Assembly: GCF_009870785.1 (NCBI RefSeq)
Contig: NZ_WTWX01000009.1
Span: 1-64,000, forward strand
DNA length: 64,000 nucleotides
Source of the DNA: Paenibacillus sp. An7
GTDB taxonomy: Bacteria > Bacillota > Bacilli > Paenibacillales > Paenibacillaceae
Direction of reading: 5' to 3'
Part shown: positions 7,026-15,515 of the stretch, piece by piece
Position numbering within the stretch: position 1 is the stretch's first letter
Layout of the letters: every line of letters begins with the position of its first letter
Made by a program: the position numbers and the translations under genes
Notes under the pieces: model-generated
Seen by the model: the letters and a program-made list of their open reading frames with translations, nothing else
Told to the model about the DNA's origin: nothing
Database searches by the model: none

Positions 7026-8582
7026 ATGAATACGAATCAACCATTGGAATCACTCAAGACTTCGGGTGCCGTATTTTTTATTTTTGGTGCAACAGGAGAT
7101 CTTGCTCGGCGCAAGCTATTTCCAGCCATTTACAGTCTGTACCGCGAAGGGAAATTAGCACAAGATTTTGCAGTTGTCGGTTTGGCACGTCGCCCGCGTA
7201 CACGTGAAGAATTCCGACTTGATGTACATACATCCATCCAAGAATTCTGCCGTTATTCCTGTGATTCAATTGAAAATGAAGAATGGTTAACATTTGCAGA
7301 ACACTTTGAGTATCAGTCGCTTGATATTAATAATGTCGATGGTTTTCGTGAGCTGCGTGTTCTGACTGAGGAACTAGAAACGAAGTTTGATATTCAGGGT
7401 AACCGCATGTTCTACCTGGCTTTGGCTCCTGAACTATTCGGCAGTGTGTCCTATAACTTAAAAGAGGGCGGACTTCTAGAGAGTGCTGGGTGGCACAGAC
7501 TTGTCATCGAGAAACCATTTGGATACGATCTAGCTTCGGCTGAGAAATTGAATGAACAAATTCGGGAAGTATTCCGCGAGGAAGAGATTTACCGTATAGA
7601 TCATTATCTGGGTAAAGAAATGGTGCAAAATATTGAAGTTATTCGCTTTGGTAATGCGTTCTTTGAACCTTTGTGGAATAATAAACATATTGCGAATATC
7701 CAGATCACACTTGGTGAAACGGTCGGAGTAGAAGAGCGCGGAGGATATTATGACGCCGCAGGTGCACTTCGGGATATGGGACAGAATCACATGTTACAAA
7801 TGCTCACTATGATTGCTATGGAGCCACCTAGCCGATTGCTTCCAGAAGATATTCGTGATGAGAAGGTGAAAGTTCTTCGGTCACTTCGCCCTTATGCAAC
7901 AAGCGATGATGTGAAGAATAATGTGGTGCGCGGACAATACACAGCAGGTGAAGTGAGAGGCACTGAACTTCCTGGATATCGTCAGGAGGACAAAGTGGAT
8001 CCTAACTCCAATACAGAGACTTATTTTGCAGCCCGTGTATTTGTAGATAATTTCCGCTGGGCGGGTGTACCTTTTTATATTCGTACGGGGAAACGTCTTC
8101 CTGTGAAAACTACAGAGATTGTAGTCGAGTTTAAATCAATGCCAAACAATGTCTATTTAGGTCAAAAACATAAGCTCGAACCTAACCTGCTCGTTATTCG
8201 TGTGAATCCAATGGAAGGAATCTACATTAAGATTAATGCGAAAAAACCAGGGACGGACTCACAAATTGAGCCGCTGGCAATGGATTTCTGTCAGAGCTGT
8301 ATGATTGGAATTAATTCTCCGGAAGCTTATGAACGACTTATTCATGATGCAACGAAGGGGGATTCTACTTACTTTACTCGTTGGGATGAAGTAGCGACAG
8401 CCTGGTCATTCGTGGATCGGATCGCTGCCGCTTGGGCAGAGAATCCAGGCGATATTGAGAAATATCCTGCGGGAAGCTGGGGACCGAAAGCAACAGAAGA
8501 GTTACTTGCGAAAGATGGATACTTCTGGTGGCCGGTGAATGGTCAGGACGAAGATAATGTAGTGTGGATCAAAAATCATTAA
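7026..8582 (+). CDS. zwf: Glucose-6-phosphate 1-dehydrogenase, copy 1
   Basis: 518 residues. It oxidizes glucose 6-phosphate to 6-phosphogluconolactone with NADP+, the entry to the oxidative pentose phosphate pathway. Seen: the dinucleotide fingerprint GATGDLARRK (about residues 21-30), EKPFGYDL, and the substrate-binding/catalytic stretch RIDHYLGKE (Asp192, His193). GGGGAAAGAAGGGG precedes the ATG. The gene is monocistronic with its own bidirectional terminator. It is about 30 residues longer than the second G6PDH at 15516 and clearly diverged from it, with a C-terminal extension ending WPVNGQDEDN. Confidence 0.95.
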   Translation: MNTNQPLESLKTSGAVFFIFGATGDLARRKLFPAIYSLYREGKLAQDFAVVGLARRPRTREEFRLDVHTSIQEFCRYSCDSIENEEWLTFAEHFEYQSLDINNVDGFRELRVLTEELETKFDIQGNRMFYLALAPELFGSVSYNLKEGGLLESAGWHRLVIEKPFGYDLASAEKLNEQIREVFREEEIYRIDHYLGKEMVQNIEVIRFGNAFFEPLWNNKHIANIQITLGETVGVEERGGYYDAAGALRDMGQNHMLQMLTMIAMEPPSRLLPEDIRDEKVKVLRSLRPYATSDDVKNNVVRGQYTAGEVRGTELPGYRQEDKVDPNSNTETYFAARVFVDNFRWAGVPFYIRTGKRLPVKTTEIVVEFKSMPNNVYLGQKHKLEPNLLVIRVNPMEGIYIKINAKKPGTDSQIEPLAMDFCQSCMIGINSPEAYERLIHDATKGDSTYFTRWDEVATAWSFVDRIAAAWAENPGDIEKYPAGSWGPKATEELLAKDGYFWWPVNGQDEDNVVWIKNH

Positions 8583-8592
8583 TTTGCATTAC

Positions 8593-8647
8593 AATAATGA
8601 AAAAGCAGGTCACTCTCTACGGAGAATGCCTGCTTTTTCTCATTATT
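8593..8647. terminator. Bidirectional terminator between zwf and the convergent SDR gene
   Basis: AATAATGAAAAAGCAGG pairs with CCTGCTTTTTCTCATTATT around a loop, with A- and T-tracts on both sides. Confidence 0.85.
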
Positions 8648-8698
8648 GTATAAGACTTATTTTTATAAGGTTTTTGTGCAAGATTTATCGTATAAAGT

Positions 8699-9571
8699 TT
8701 AGGAAGACATAGCCATACCGCCATTTACATGGATACACTGACCGGTCATATAAGAACCTTCGTCAGAAGCAAGCAACACGTAAGCTCCTACATGTTCAGC
8801 AGGTTGTCCCGGACGGCCCATAGGTACATTTTGCCCAAAACTTTCTACCATCTCTTCATCCATAGTAGAAGGAATGAGCGGAGTCCAGATAGGACCTGGA
8901 GCTACCATGTTTACTCGAATGTTTTTCTTAGCAAGACTTTGGGCCATACTGCGAGTAAACCCAACGATGGCTCCTTTGGTTGAAGTATAGTCAATAAATA
9001 CTTGGTTCCCCACGTAAGGATTAACGGAAGTCGTGCTGATTATAGAGCTTCCTTCTTTAAGGTGCGGTACCGCATATTTCGTCATATAGAAAACGGAATA
9101 GATATTTGTTTTAAATGTTTTATCCCATTGTTCACTCGTAATGTTCTCAATTCCTTCCACTACGAACTGAATCGCTGCATTATTGACGAGGATATCAAGT
9201 TTACCGAATTCTTGTACTGTTTTATCTACGATTTCTTTACAAGTGTTCTCATCCGACACATCGCCGGGAAGAAGCAGTGCTTTAACACCTTCTGCCTCAA
9301 TATATTTTTTGGTTTCTTCCGCATCACCTTGCTCTTGATCGGAGAGATAGTTAATGGCTACGTGAGCACCTTCTTTTGCATAAGCTATGGCAACAGCACG
9401 ACCAATTCCGCTGTCTCCACCTGTAATAAGAGCCACTTTACCTTTTAATTTTTCACTGCCTTTGTAATCTAGAGGCTGAATGGGACGAGGATCCATTTGG
9501 GATTCTACGCCAGGTTGACTCGCTTGTGTTTGTTTTGGAGTTCCATTTTTTTGTTGTTCATAGATATTCAT
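8699..9571 (-). CDS. Short-chain dehydrogenase/reductase, general-stress type
   Basis: 290 residues. A classical SDR with a 40-residue polar N-terminal extension, the pattern of the B. subtilis YdaD/YhdF/YhxC group. Rossmann motif TGGDSGIG (about residues 50-57), NNAA, catalytic Ser in STTSV, YTSTK (Tyr-x3-Lys), and a C-terminal GQCIHVNGG. It should be an NAD(P)-dependent oxidoreductase; the substrate cannot be read from sequence. The ATG at 9571 follows GGAGGATGACAACTT. It is convergent with zwf. Confidence 0.9.
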   Translation of the reverse strand: MNIYEQQKNGTPKQTQASQPGVESQMDPRPIQPLDYKGSEKLKGKVALITGGDSGIGRAVAIAYAKEGAHVAINYLSDQEQGDAEETKKYIEAEGVKALLLPGDVSDENTCKEIVDKTVQEFGKLDILVNNAAIQFVVEGIENITSEQWDKTFKTNIYSVFYMTKYAVPHLKEGSSIISTTSVNPYVGNQVFIDYTSTKGAIVGFTRSMAQSLAKKNIRVNMVAPGPIWTPLIPSTMDEEMVESFGQNVPMGRPGQPAEHVGAYVLLASDEGSYMTGQCIHVNGGMAMSS

Positions 9572-9788
9572 AAGTTGTCATCCTCCATTTAGCTAGTAGG
9601 TTGTATCGTAAAATTACCCGTCTCATTTGTTCTAAAACAAAATATTTTCAAGAAATTAATATTTATGGGGAAGGAATATAGGTAAATATATTAGTTGAAT
9701 GTGGTACAATAGGAAAGTTGACTTAGTGGGATATATCATTCTAGGAATGTAAAATTTGCTTTTGTAACGGAAGGAAGGTGGCACCCTT
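9572..9788. other. Divergent promoter region of the SDR and prfC transcription units
   Basis: AT-rich intergenic DNA. An extended -10-like TGGTACAAT lies about 80 bases before the leader ORF, but its -35 is poor. No other structure stands out. Confidence 0.35.
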
Positions 9789-9848
9789 GTGAGTAACCAG
9801 CTACATTTTTTATTATGTTATAGAGACTTGCAGAGGGACTCCTTATAG
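9789..9848 (+). CDS. Possible 19-residue leader peptide (uORF) upstream of prfC
   Basis: A GTG-started reading frame encoding MSNQLHFLLCYRDLQRDSL and ending TAG. It has a strong purine-rich ribosome site (GGAAGGAAGGTGG, 9769-9781) about 8 bases before the GTG. It ends 79 bases before the prfC ATG. Two of its codons are AGA and AGG. The good ribosome site upstream of a translation-factor gene suggests a regulatory leader, but the frame is short and could be chance; no attenuator hairpin was found after it. Confidence 0.4.
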   Translation: MSNQLHFLLCYRDLQRDSL

Positions 9849-9927
9849 CCTTCTCGTGAAGAGCCTATATGAAATAGATAATACTGATATTTATATTAAT
9901 TTACTGAAGGGTAAGAGGGATAACAAA

Positions 9928-11511
9928 ATGAGCAAATCACAAGAACAAGTTATACAGAAAGAAGTCGACAAACGTCGTACGTTTGCGATTATTTCTCACC
10001 CGGATGCCGGGAAAACGACACTAACGGAAAAGCTCCTTTTATTCGGAGGTGCAATTCGTCTTGCAGGAACTGTAAAAGCACGTAAGGCTAGTAAGCACGC
10101 GACGAGTGACTGGATGGAAATAGAAAAGCAACGGGGGATCTCTGTAACGTCTTCTGTTATGCAGTTTGATTATAATGGACACCGTATTAACATTCTTGAC
10201 ACTCCTGGTCACCAAGATTTCAGTGAGGACACTTATCGTACGCTTACTGCAGCCGATAGTGCAGTCATGCTGATTGACGTGGCTAAAGGGGTCGAGGCTC
10301 AGACGATCAAATTGTTCCAGGTCTGCGCGAAACGTGGGATTCCCATCTTTACGTTCATCAACAAATTGGACCGTGAAGGTCAAAGCCCGTTTGATCTGAT
10401 GGAGGAACTGGAGAACGTACTCGGAATTCGTTCGGTACCAATGAACTGGCCAATCGGAATGGGACGGGAACTGTGCGGAGTATACGATCGGATGAAAAAT
10501 CAGGTTGAATTATTCCAAGGAGATGACCACTCCAACATCCAAGTACAAAAAGTAGACAGTTATGAAGATCCGGTAATTCGTGAGATGGCGGGTGAGTTCC
10601 TGCATGAGCAGTTGAAACAGGATCTAGAGCTGCTGGATGTTGCTGGAGACCCATTTGATTATGAGAAAGTATTAAAAGGAGAATTAACTCCAGTATTCTT
10701 TGGCAGTGCGGTAAATAACTTTGGCGTTCAAACGTTCTTAGAGAACTTCCTTGAACTTGCACCTAAACCTGAACCACGTCGCAGTACGGAAGGTATGGTA
10801 GAGCCGACGAATGAGAAATTCAGCGGATACGTATTCAAAATTCAAGCGAATATGAACCCTGCTCACCGTGACCGTGTTGCATTCCTTCGGATTGTATCAG
10901 GAAAATTCGAACGCGGAATGAGTGTACGCCATGTACGAGCAGGCAAAGAGATCAAGCTGTCTCAACCGCAGCAGTTTCTAGCCCAAGATCGAGATATCGT
11001 TCAGGAAGCTTATCCTGGGGATATTATCGGTTTGTTTGATCCCGGCATTTTCCGAATTGGAGACTCGCTAAGTCAAGGCGGTAATATTGTGTTTGATGAA
11101 TTGCCAACATTCTCTCCTGAGATTTTCTCCAAAGTTACGGTTAAGAATGCTTTGAAACATAAACAGTATCAAAAAGGGCTTGACCAGTTAACCGAAGAGG
11201 GAACCATCCAGGTATTCCGTACAGCAAGCTTCGATGAAACCATTCTTGGCGTAGTTGGACAACTGCAATTCGAAGTATTTGAACATCGGATGAAAGCAGA
11301 GTATGGGGTAGATGTACAGTTACAACGTATGCCGTATCAGTTTGCTCGCTGGATTATTGATGAGAAAATTGATCCAAGTAAGTTCCGGATTAACTCTGTA
11401 CTTGTTAAGGATAAGAAAGACAATTATGTTGTCCTATTTGAAAATGAATACGCGATGAGAACAGCAATTGATAAAAATCCGACTGCTCAATTCCTTGAAA
11501 TGGCGCCTTAA
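9928..11511 (+). CDS. prfC: Peptide chain release factor 3
   Basis: 527 residues. RF3 is a translational GTPase that recycles RF1/RF2 from the ribosome after stop-codon hydrolysis. GTPase motifs: G1 SHPDAGKTT (23-31), G3 DTPGHQDF and G4 NKLD; the switch region QRGISVTSSVMQF is typical of RF3 rather than EF-G. Length matches E. coli RF3 (529). The ATG at 9928 is chosen, 24 residues inside the longest frame, because AAGAGGGATAAC precedes it and the family N-terminus starts there. B. subtilis 168 is not known to carry prfC, so its presence separates this organism from the Bacillus model. Confidence 0.94.
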   Translation: MSKSQEQVIQKEVDKRRTFAIISHPDAGKTTLTEKLLLFGGAIRLAGTVKARKASKHATSDWMEIEKQRGISVTSSVMQFDYNGHRINILDTPGHQDFSEDTYRTLTAADSAVMLIDVAKGVEAQTIKLFQVCAKRGIPIFTFINKLDREGQSPFDLMEELENVLGIRSVPMNWPIGMGRELCGVYDRMKNQVELFQGDDHSNIQVQKVDSYEDPVIREMAGEFLHEQLKQDLELLDVAGDPFDYEKVLKGELTPVFFGSAVNNFGVQTFLENFLELAPKPEPRRSTEGMVEPTNEKFSGYVFKIQANMNPAHRDRVAFLRIVSGKFERGMSVRHVRAGKEIKLSQPQQFLAQDRDIVQEAYPGDIIGLFDPGIFRIGDSLSQGGNIVFDELPTFSPEIFSKVTVKNALKHKQYQKGLDQLTEEGTIQVFRTASFDETILGVVGQLQFEVFEHRMKAEYGVDVQLQRMPYQFARWIIDEKIDPSKFRINSVLVKDKKDNYVVLFENEYAMRTAIDKNPTAQFLEMAP

Positions 11512-11555
11512 GCAGCTAATTCGTTAGAAGAGCAGGGAATCGACGATATAATAAA

Positions 11556-11601
11556 AAAATCCTCCGTCCCATGAATATGGGCCGGGGGATTTCTTTTTTT
11601 T
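11556..11601. terminator. Bidirectional terminator between prfC and sspI
   Basis: AAATCCTCCGTCCC pairs with GGGCCGGGGGATTT around ATGAATAT, followed by CTTTTTTTT; an A-run on the left serves the opposite strand. Confidence 0.85.
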
Positions 11602-11626
11602 ACAGTAAAAGAAACAGATAAGGATC

Positions 11627-11860
11627 CTAGGTTAGTGGTACGGGTTTTACCGTCTTTAAATGTGCTTGCGCAACTTTGACAAGTTCATCCCGTTTCTCGG
11701 CGGAGAGTTGTTTCCAGATCATTTCAAAAATAGAGCCAAGCCCCGGTAATGCTGCTTCGGGACCGTCAATGGAACCTTCAATCATTTCCTTAAGCTCTTG
11801 ATCAGTCTTACCGTGCACCTTGTGAACAATAGCTTGGCGCAAATCCATTACGATTGGCAT
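11627..11860 (-). CDS. sspI: Small acid-soluble spore protein SspI
   Basis: 77 residues matching the SspI family: an N-terminal MDLRQAIVHKV, then the signature LPGLGSIFEMIWKQLS (about residues 39-54). B. subtilis SspI is a minor spore protein made in the forespore. The ATG at 11860 follows TTGGAGGGACAAGCGA; a second in-frame ATG four codons later would give the more usual N-terminus. It is divergent from the KtrA-type gene. Confidence 0.88.
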   Translation of the reverse strand: MPIVMDLRQAIVHKVHGKTDQELKEMIEGSIDGPEAALPGLGSIFEMIWKQLSAEKRDELVKVAQAHLKTVKPVPLT

Positions 11861-11990
11861 TCGCTTGTCCCTCCAAATTCAGTCTTTTCCTGCATCTATA
11901 CTGTTCCCCGCACTTCTTGCTTACATTCAAGTTTTTCAGACATTGTGGTATACTACGTAGGATGATAGCACCGCAGGAGGTATCCATATT

Positions 11991-12653
11991 ATGGCTAAGA
12001 AGCAATATGCCGTCATCGGTATGGGCCGTTTCGGATCCAGTGTCGCAAACGTTCTTAGCGATATGGGTTTCGATGTGCTCGCCATTGATCGGGATGAGCA
12101 AAGAACTCAGGAAATATCGAATGTAGTAACCCACGCGGTTTCCGCAGATTCTACAGATGAAGAGGCACTCAGGGCGCTTGGTATACGTAATTTTGACGTA
12201 GTAGTTGTCTCTATCGGGGAAGATATTCAGGCCAGCATTCTGACGACGCTGATTCTTAAGGATATGGGGATTACTACACTGGTTGTTAAAGCGAAAACAG
12301 AGCTACATGGCAAGGTGCTCGAAAAAATCGGTGCAGATAAAGTCGTTTATCCAGAAAGAGATATGGGCATGCGGGTTGCTCACCATCTGGCATCTCCTAA
12401 TATTCTAGATTACATTGAACTATCGGATGATTATAGCATTCTTGAAATGAAAGCATCTTCAAATATGGTAGGGCAAAATTTAAAACAGCTTGATATTCGT
12501 GCACGCTACGGTTGCAACGTGATCGCTATTCGGCGAGGGACACAGATGAACATTTCTCCGTATGCGGAAGACAGCATACTTCAAAATGATGTTCTTATCA
12601 TTGTAGGTCATAAAGATAACCTCAGTAAGATGGAGTTGTCTTATTCGAAATAA
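11991..12653 (+). CDS. ktrA: KtrA/KtrC-type potassium uptake regulatory subunit (RCK)
   Basis: 220 residues. An RCK_N Rossmann domain with GMGRFG (residues 10-15) binds nucleotide, and an RCK_C domain occupies about residues 135-220. These proteins form the cytosolic gating ring of KtrB/KtrD K+ channels. No membrane partner gene is adjacent, as with B. subtilis ktrC, so the KtrA versus KtrC assignment is open. GCAGGAGGT precedes the ATG. Confidence 0.9.
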   Translation: MAKKQYAVIGMGRFGSSVANVLSDMGFDVLAIDRDEQRTQEISNVVTHAVSADSTDEEALRALGIRNFDVVVVSIGEDIQASILTTLILKDMGITTLVVKAKTELHGKVLEKIGADKVVYPERDMGMRVAHHLASPNILDYIELSDDYSILEMKASSNMVGQNLKQLDIRARYGCNVIAIRRGTQMNISPYAEDSILQNDVLIIVGHKDNLSKMELSYSK

Positions 12654-12696
12654 GAAATAAATGAACTAGTGAAAGACATAAAGAAGGGAACTAAAC

Positions 12697-13482
12697 ATGG
12701 AAATTGCTTCTGTTAACAATCCTCGTGTTAAGGATTGGGCTCAGCTTCTCGAGAAGAAGCATCGAACGAGACAAGGAAAATACATTATTGAAGGCATACA
12801 TCTCGTCCAGGAGGCGCTTCTGCATCAAGCTGAGATCGAATGTATTGCATATGATATGGATAAAGGTATCCCGGGTGAACTTAGCAGGTATGAAGGTACA
12901 GCGGGTGTAGAATGGATTGGGGTATCGGCTGCTGTTATTGCTAAATGTACAGATACGGTGACACCGCAAGCGGTGTTTGCTGTTATTCGTAAAGATACTA
13001 AGCAAGCGGATGAATTACTCCGTAAACCGGATAGTCTCGTTATTGTGCTGGACCGGCTCCAGGATCCTGGAAATGTGGGCACGATTATTCGCAGTGCAGA
13101 CGCTGCGGGGGCCGATGGTGTTATTCTAGGACGCGGAAGCGCGGATGTGTATAATCCGAAGACCATCAGGTCAACGATGGGATCGTTTTTTCACCTTCCG
13201 GTTGTAGAAGCTGATCTTCGTGTAATCCTTCCCGAGGCAAAAGAAGCAGGTGTAACTCTTGTGAGCACTTCACTTGCAGCAGAACACTCCTGTTACTCGT
13301 ATGATTTCAAAGGTTCACGCTGGATCGTGATTGGTAATGAGGGAAGCGGTGTATCGGAAGAAGTAAACGAGCTTGTTGATGATGCTGTGATTATCCCAAG
13401 CAAGGGACAGGCAGAGTCACTCAATGCGGCGATGGCAGCGACGGTACTTTTGTTTGAAGCAATGCGTCAGCGCCATTACTAA
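12697..13482 (+). CDS. TrmH/SpoU family RNA 2'-O-methyltransferase
   Basis: 261 residues. An N-terminal substrate-binding domain (about 1-95; KHRTRQGKYIIEG) is followed by a SPOUT knot domain with the family motifs LDRLQDPGNVGTIIRSADA (motif 1), IGNEGSGVSEE (motif 2) and PSKGQAESLNAAMAA (motif 3). It likely methylates 23S rRNA or tRNA using SAM; the RlmB/YsgA-like target is not determined. AAGAAGGG precedes the ATG. It lies 43 bases after the RCK gene with no terminator between, so it may share its transcript. Confidence 0.9.
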   Translation: MEIASVNNPRVKDWAQLLEKKHRTRQGKYIIEGIHLVQEALLHQAEIECIAYDMDKGIPGELSRYEGTAGVEWIGVSAAVIAKCTDTVTPQAVFAVIRKDTKQADELLRKPDSLVIVLDRLQDPGNVGTIIRSADAAGADGVILGRGSADVYNPKTIRSTMGSFFHLPVVEADLRVILPEAKEAGVTLVSTSLAAEHSCYSYDFKGSRWIVIGNEGSGVSEEVNELVDDAVIIPSKGQAESLNAAMAATVLLFEAMRQRHY

Positions 13483-13506
13483 CAAATGAAAGCTAGTTAA
13501 TATCGA

Positions 13507-13546
13507 CTATCCTTGAGCAACTCATGCTCTGGATAGTTTTTCTTTT
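13507..13546 (+). terminator. Terminator after the SpoU methyltransferase gene
   Basis: ACTATCC and GGATAGT stem with inner CTTGAGCA/TGCTCT pairing, then TTTTCTTTTT. Confidence 0.85.
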
Positions 13547-13600
13547 TGTCTAAAATCATGAAATCAAAGAGCTTAGGTCTATATTTATTTTGGAACTTTT

Positions 13601-13629
13601 TTGACAGAGAATACGTCTTTTATTACAAG
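13601..13629 (+). promoter_or_regulatory. Possible sigma-A promoter for ypuA
   Basis: TTGACA (13601-13606), 17-base spacer, TACAAG (13624-13629). The -35 is consensus and the -10 is weak. It would give a leader of about 125 bases before ypuA. Confidence 0.4.
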
Positions 13630-13760
13630 CAGGAAGCATCTTAAGGCAGAGCGAAGGACAACCATGGTATACTATGGAGGCTGAGCTAGAGAGAAAAGAG
13701 CTCTGCTATATTTTAGAGGAAAGAAAAAACTGATGATTTACGTTAAAAAGGAGAGTTAAA

Positions 13761-14645
13761 ATGAACATTCTGCGTAAATGGACAGCTCTTGTGCTGTCGG
13801 CGCTTCTCATTGTAGCTGTATATAGTCCGATAGCAGCTTATGCCGACGCAGCCGAGGGTGATGTAATTATCATTCTAGGAGAAGATTTAACGAATGATCA
13901 AAAAGTAAAAGTGTTGGCTGATTTGGAAGCACCAAGTGGCGCTACTGAGTTAACGGTTACTAACAAAGAGGAACATAAATATCTGGGAAATTATTTATCG
14001 AAAGCACAAATTGGCACGAGAGCACTTAGTTCTGCCAAGATTGTGATTGGTAAGGCAGGCAGCGGACTATCGGTAACTACGAATCATATTAACTGGGTAA
14101 CGAGTGATATGTACCTGAATGCGATGATTACAGCTGGAGTGAAAGATGCACACGTGATGATTACAGCTCCATTTGACGTATCAGGAACCGCGGCACTTAC
14201 AGGAATCATAAAAGCTTATGAAACAACGACAGATACTAAAATACCGGAAGAACAAAAACAAGTAGCAAATGAGGAAATTGTCAAAACGGCAAAACTCTCT
14301 GATTCCATTGGAGCGGAAGAAACAACGACCCTGATGACGAATATTAAAGAGCAGCTTGCAGAAAAACAGCCTCAGACAAGAGAAGCAATGCAGTCCTTAG
14401 TGGAAGATACAGCTAACAACCTGAATATTGCGATACCAGAGGCTCAATTAAATGGACTTGTCGACCTCTTCATGAACATGAAAGATGCCAATATTAACTG
14501 GAATGCCGTAGGGGAACAGTTAGATCAAGCGAAGCAGCAGTTTACTGATTTCATTGAATCAGACACAGGACAAGGAATTATCGCCAGCATTAAAAATTTC
14601 TTCGTGGGACTTATTGATGCAATAAAAGGTTGGTTCTCATCCTAA
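13761..14645 (+). CDS. ypuA: Secreted DUF1002 protein (YpuA-like)
   Basis: 294 residues. Residues 1-28 form a signal peptide with a likely cleavage after AYADA. The body matches the DUF1002/YpuA family: GDVIIILGEDLTNDQK, TVTNKEEHKYLG, then VKDAHVMITAPFDVSGTAAL. The C-terminal helical region ends FFVGLIDAIKGWFSS. The function is unknown; it is expected outside the membrane. AAAAAGGAGAG precedes the ATG. It is monocistronic. Confidence 0.88.
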   Translation: MNILRKWTALVLSALLIVAVYSPIAAYADAAEGDVIIILGEDLTNDQKVKVLADLEAPSGATELTVTNKEEHKYLGNYLSKAQIGTRALSSAKIVIGKAGSGLSVTTNHINWVTSDMYLNAMITAGVKDAHVMITAPFDVSGTAALTGIIKAYETTTDTKIPEEQKQVANEEIVKTAKLSDSIGAEETTTLMTNIKEQLAEKQPQTREAMQSLVEDTANNLNIAIPEAQLNGLVDLFMNMKDANINWNAVGEQLDQAKQQFTDFIESDTGQGIIASIKNFFVGLIDAIKGWFSS

Positions 14646-14654
14646 TTATAAAAT

Positions 14655-14711
14655 GCCGAAGTACGTAAAAATGATCTAATCTCATTTTACGCAGCTTCGG
14701 TTCTTTTTTTG
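14655..14711 (+). terminator. Terminator of ypuA
   Basis: CCGAAGTACGTAAAAATGA and TCATTTTACGCAGCTTCGG form a long stem, followed by TTCTTTTTTT. Confidence 0.88.
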
Positions 14712-14746
14712 TGGAATTTTAGGTGAAATCATCCTTAACAAATAAC

Positions 14747-14795
14747 AAAAACCTTCCAATTTTCTCATTCACATGGGATTGGGAGGTTCTTGTGT
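14747..14795 (-). terminator. Terminator of the HxlR-family gene
   Basis: AACCTTCCAAT pairs (one mismatch) with ATTGGGAGGTT; on the minus strand the stem is followed by TTTTGTTATTTG. Confidence 0.65.
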
Positions 14796-14831
14796 AGGTC
14801 TGTTTTATTGATTCAAATATTTTTCATGCGT

Positions 14832-15158
14832 TTATAACCATTCTTTAGCCCAGCGTCCAACTGCATTAAGTGCTCGGGCAAGTTCGGTTCCCTTTCGAGT
14901 TAAGGAGTATTCCGTGCGTACGGGTCGATCTGCAATTACATTTCGGAGAATAATTCCTTCTTCTTCTAGTTCTTTCATTCGTTCTACGAGTACTCGCTTA
15001 CTTAAATCGGGAATTAGGGCATGTATTTCACTGAATCGCTTTGGTTCTTCCATCAAGGTGTGAATAATGGGTGCAACCCATTTTCGTCCAATGATCTGGT
15101 AGGACTGGGTCACTTTTTCACACATCTTCAAGTAACTTGACATGGATTCTTGGTCCAT
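14832..15158 (-). CDS. HxlR-family winged-helix transcriptional regulator
   Basis: 108 residues. The whole protein is a HxlR/MarR-like winged helix: CEKVTQSYQIIGRKW near the N-terminus (conserved Cys and GxKW-like element), EPKRFSEIHALIPDLSKRVL as recognition region, and DRPVRTEYSLTRKG as the wing. Members often sense electrophiles or redox stress through the N-terminal Cys; here that is inferred. The ATG at 15158 is preferred over an upstream in-frame start because GAAGGGGGC lies before it. It is divergent from zwf2. Confidence 0.88.
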   Translation of the reverse strand: MDQESMSSYLKMCEKVTQSYQIIGRKWVAPIIHTLMEEPKRFSEIHALIPDLSKRVLVERMKELEEEGIILRNVIADRPVRTEYSLTRKGTELARALNAVGRWAKEWL

Positions 15159-15323
15159 TGTAAAAGCCCCCTTCACGTAGGATTGTTTACTATAAGTAAC
15201 TGTGAAATTCAATGGACTATATCACACTTTTTTCAAACGATTTATTAGTATATTTAATAGGATAGCATAGGAAACGTTGCCATAACAGAATAAAATCAAT
15301 GTTCACAGATTGGACATTTTTTA

Positions 15324-15353
15324 TTGACGAATGTTGTCGGAAGGGTGTATTAT
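15324..15353 (+). promoter_or_regulatory. Probable sigma-A promoter of the zwf2-gnd-tal cluster
   Basis: TTGACG (15324-15329), 18-base spacer, TATTAT (15348-15353). It lies 160 bases before zwf2, in the 357-base region shared with the divergent HxlR gene, which may therefore act here. Nothing else is apparent in that gap. Confidence 0.55.
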
Positions 15354-15515
15354 GGTTACATAATCTTAACTGGTTACATTTAATAACCTAATAAAAAGAG
15401 AAAGTTGATGATTCAGCATTCTACTTTCGATGTTATGTATAGACAGAAGGTGCACGTAACGTTCTTCGCATGCTAATGTCGCACACTATAGAGTAAATAT
15501 CAGGAGGCAATACGC

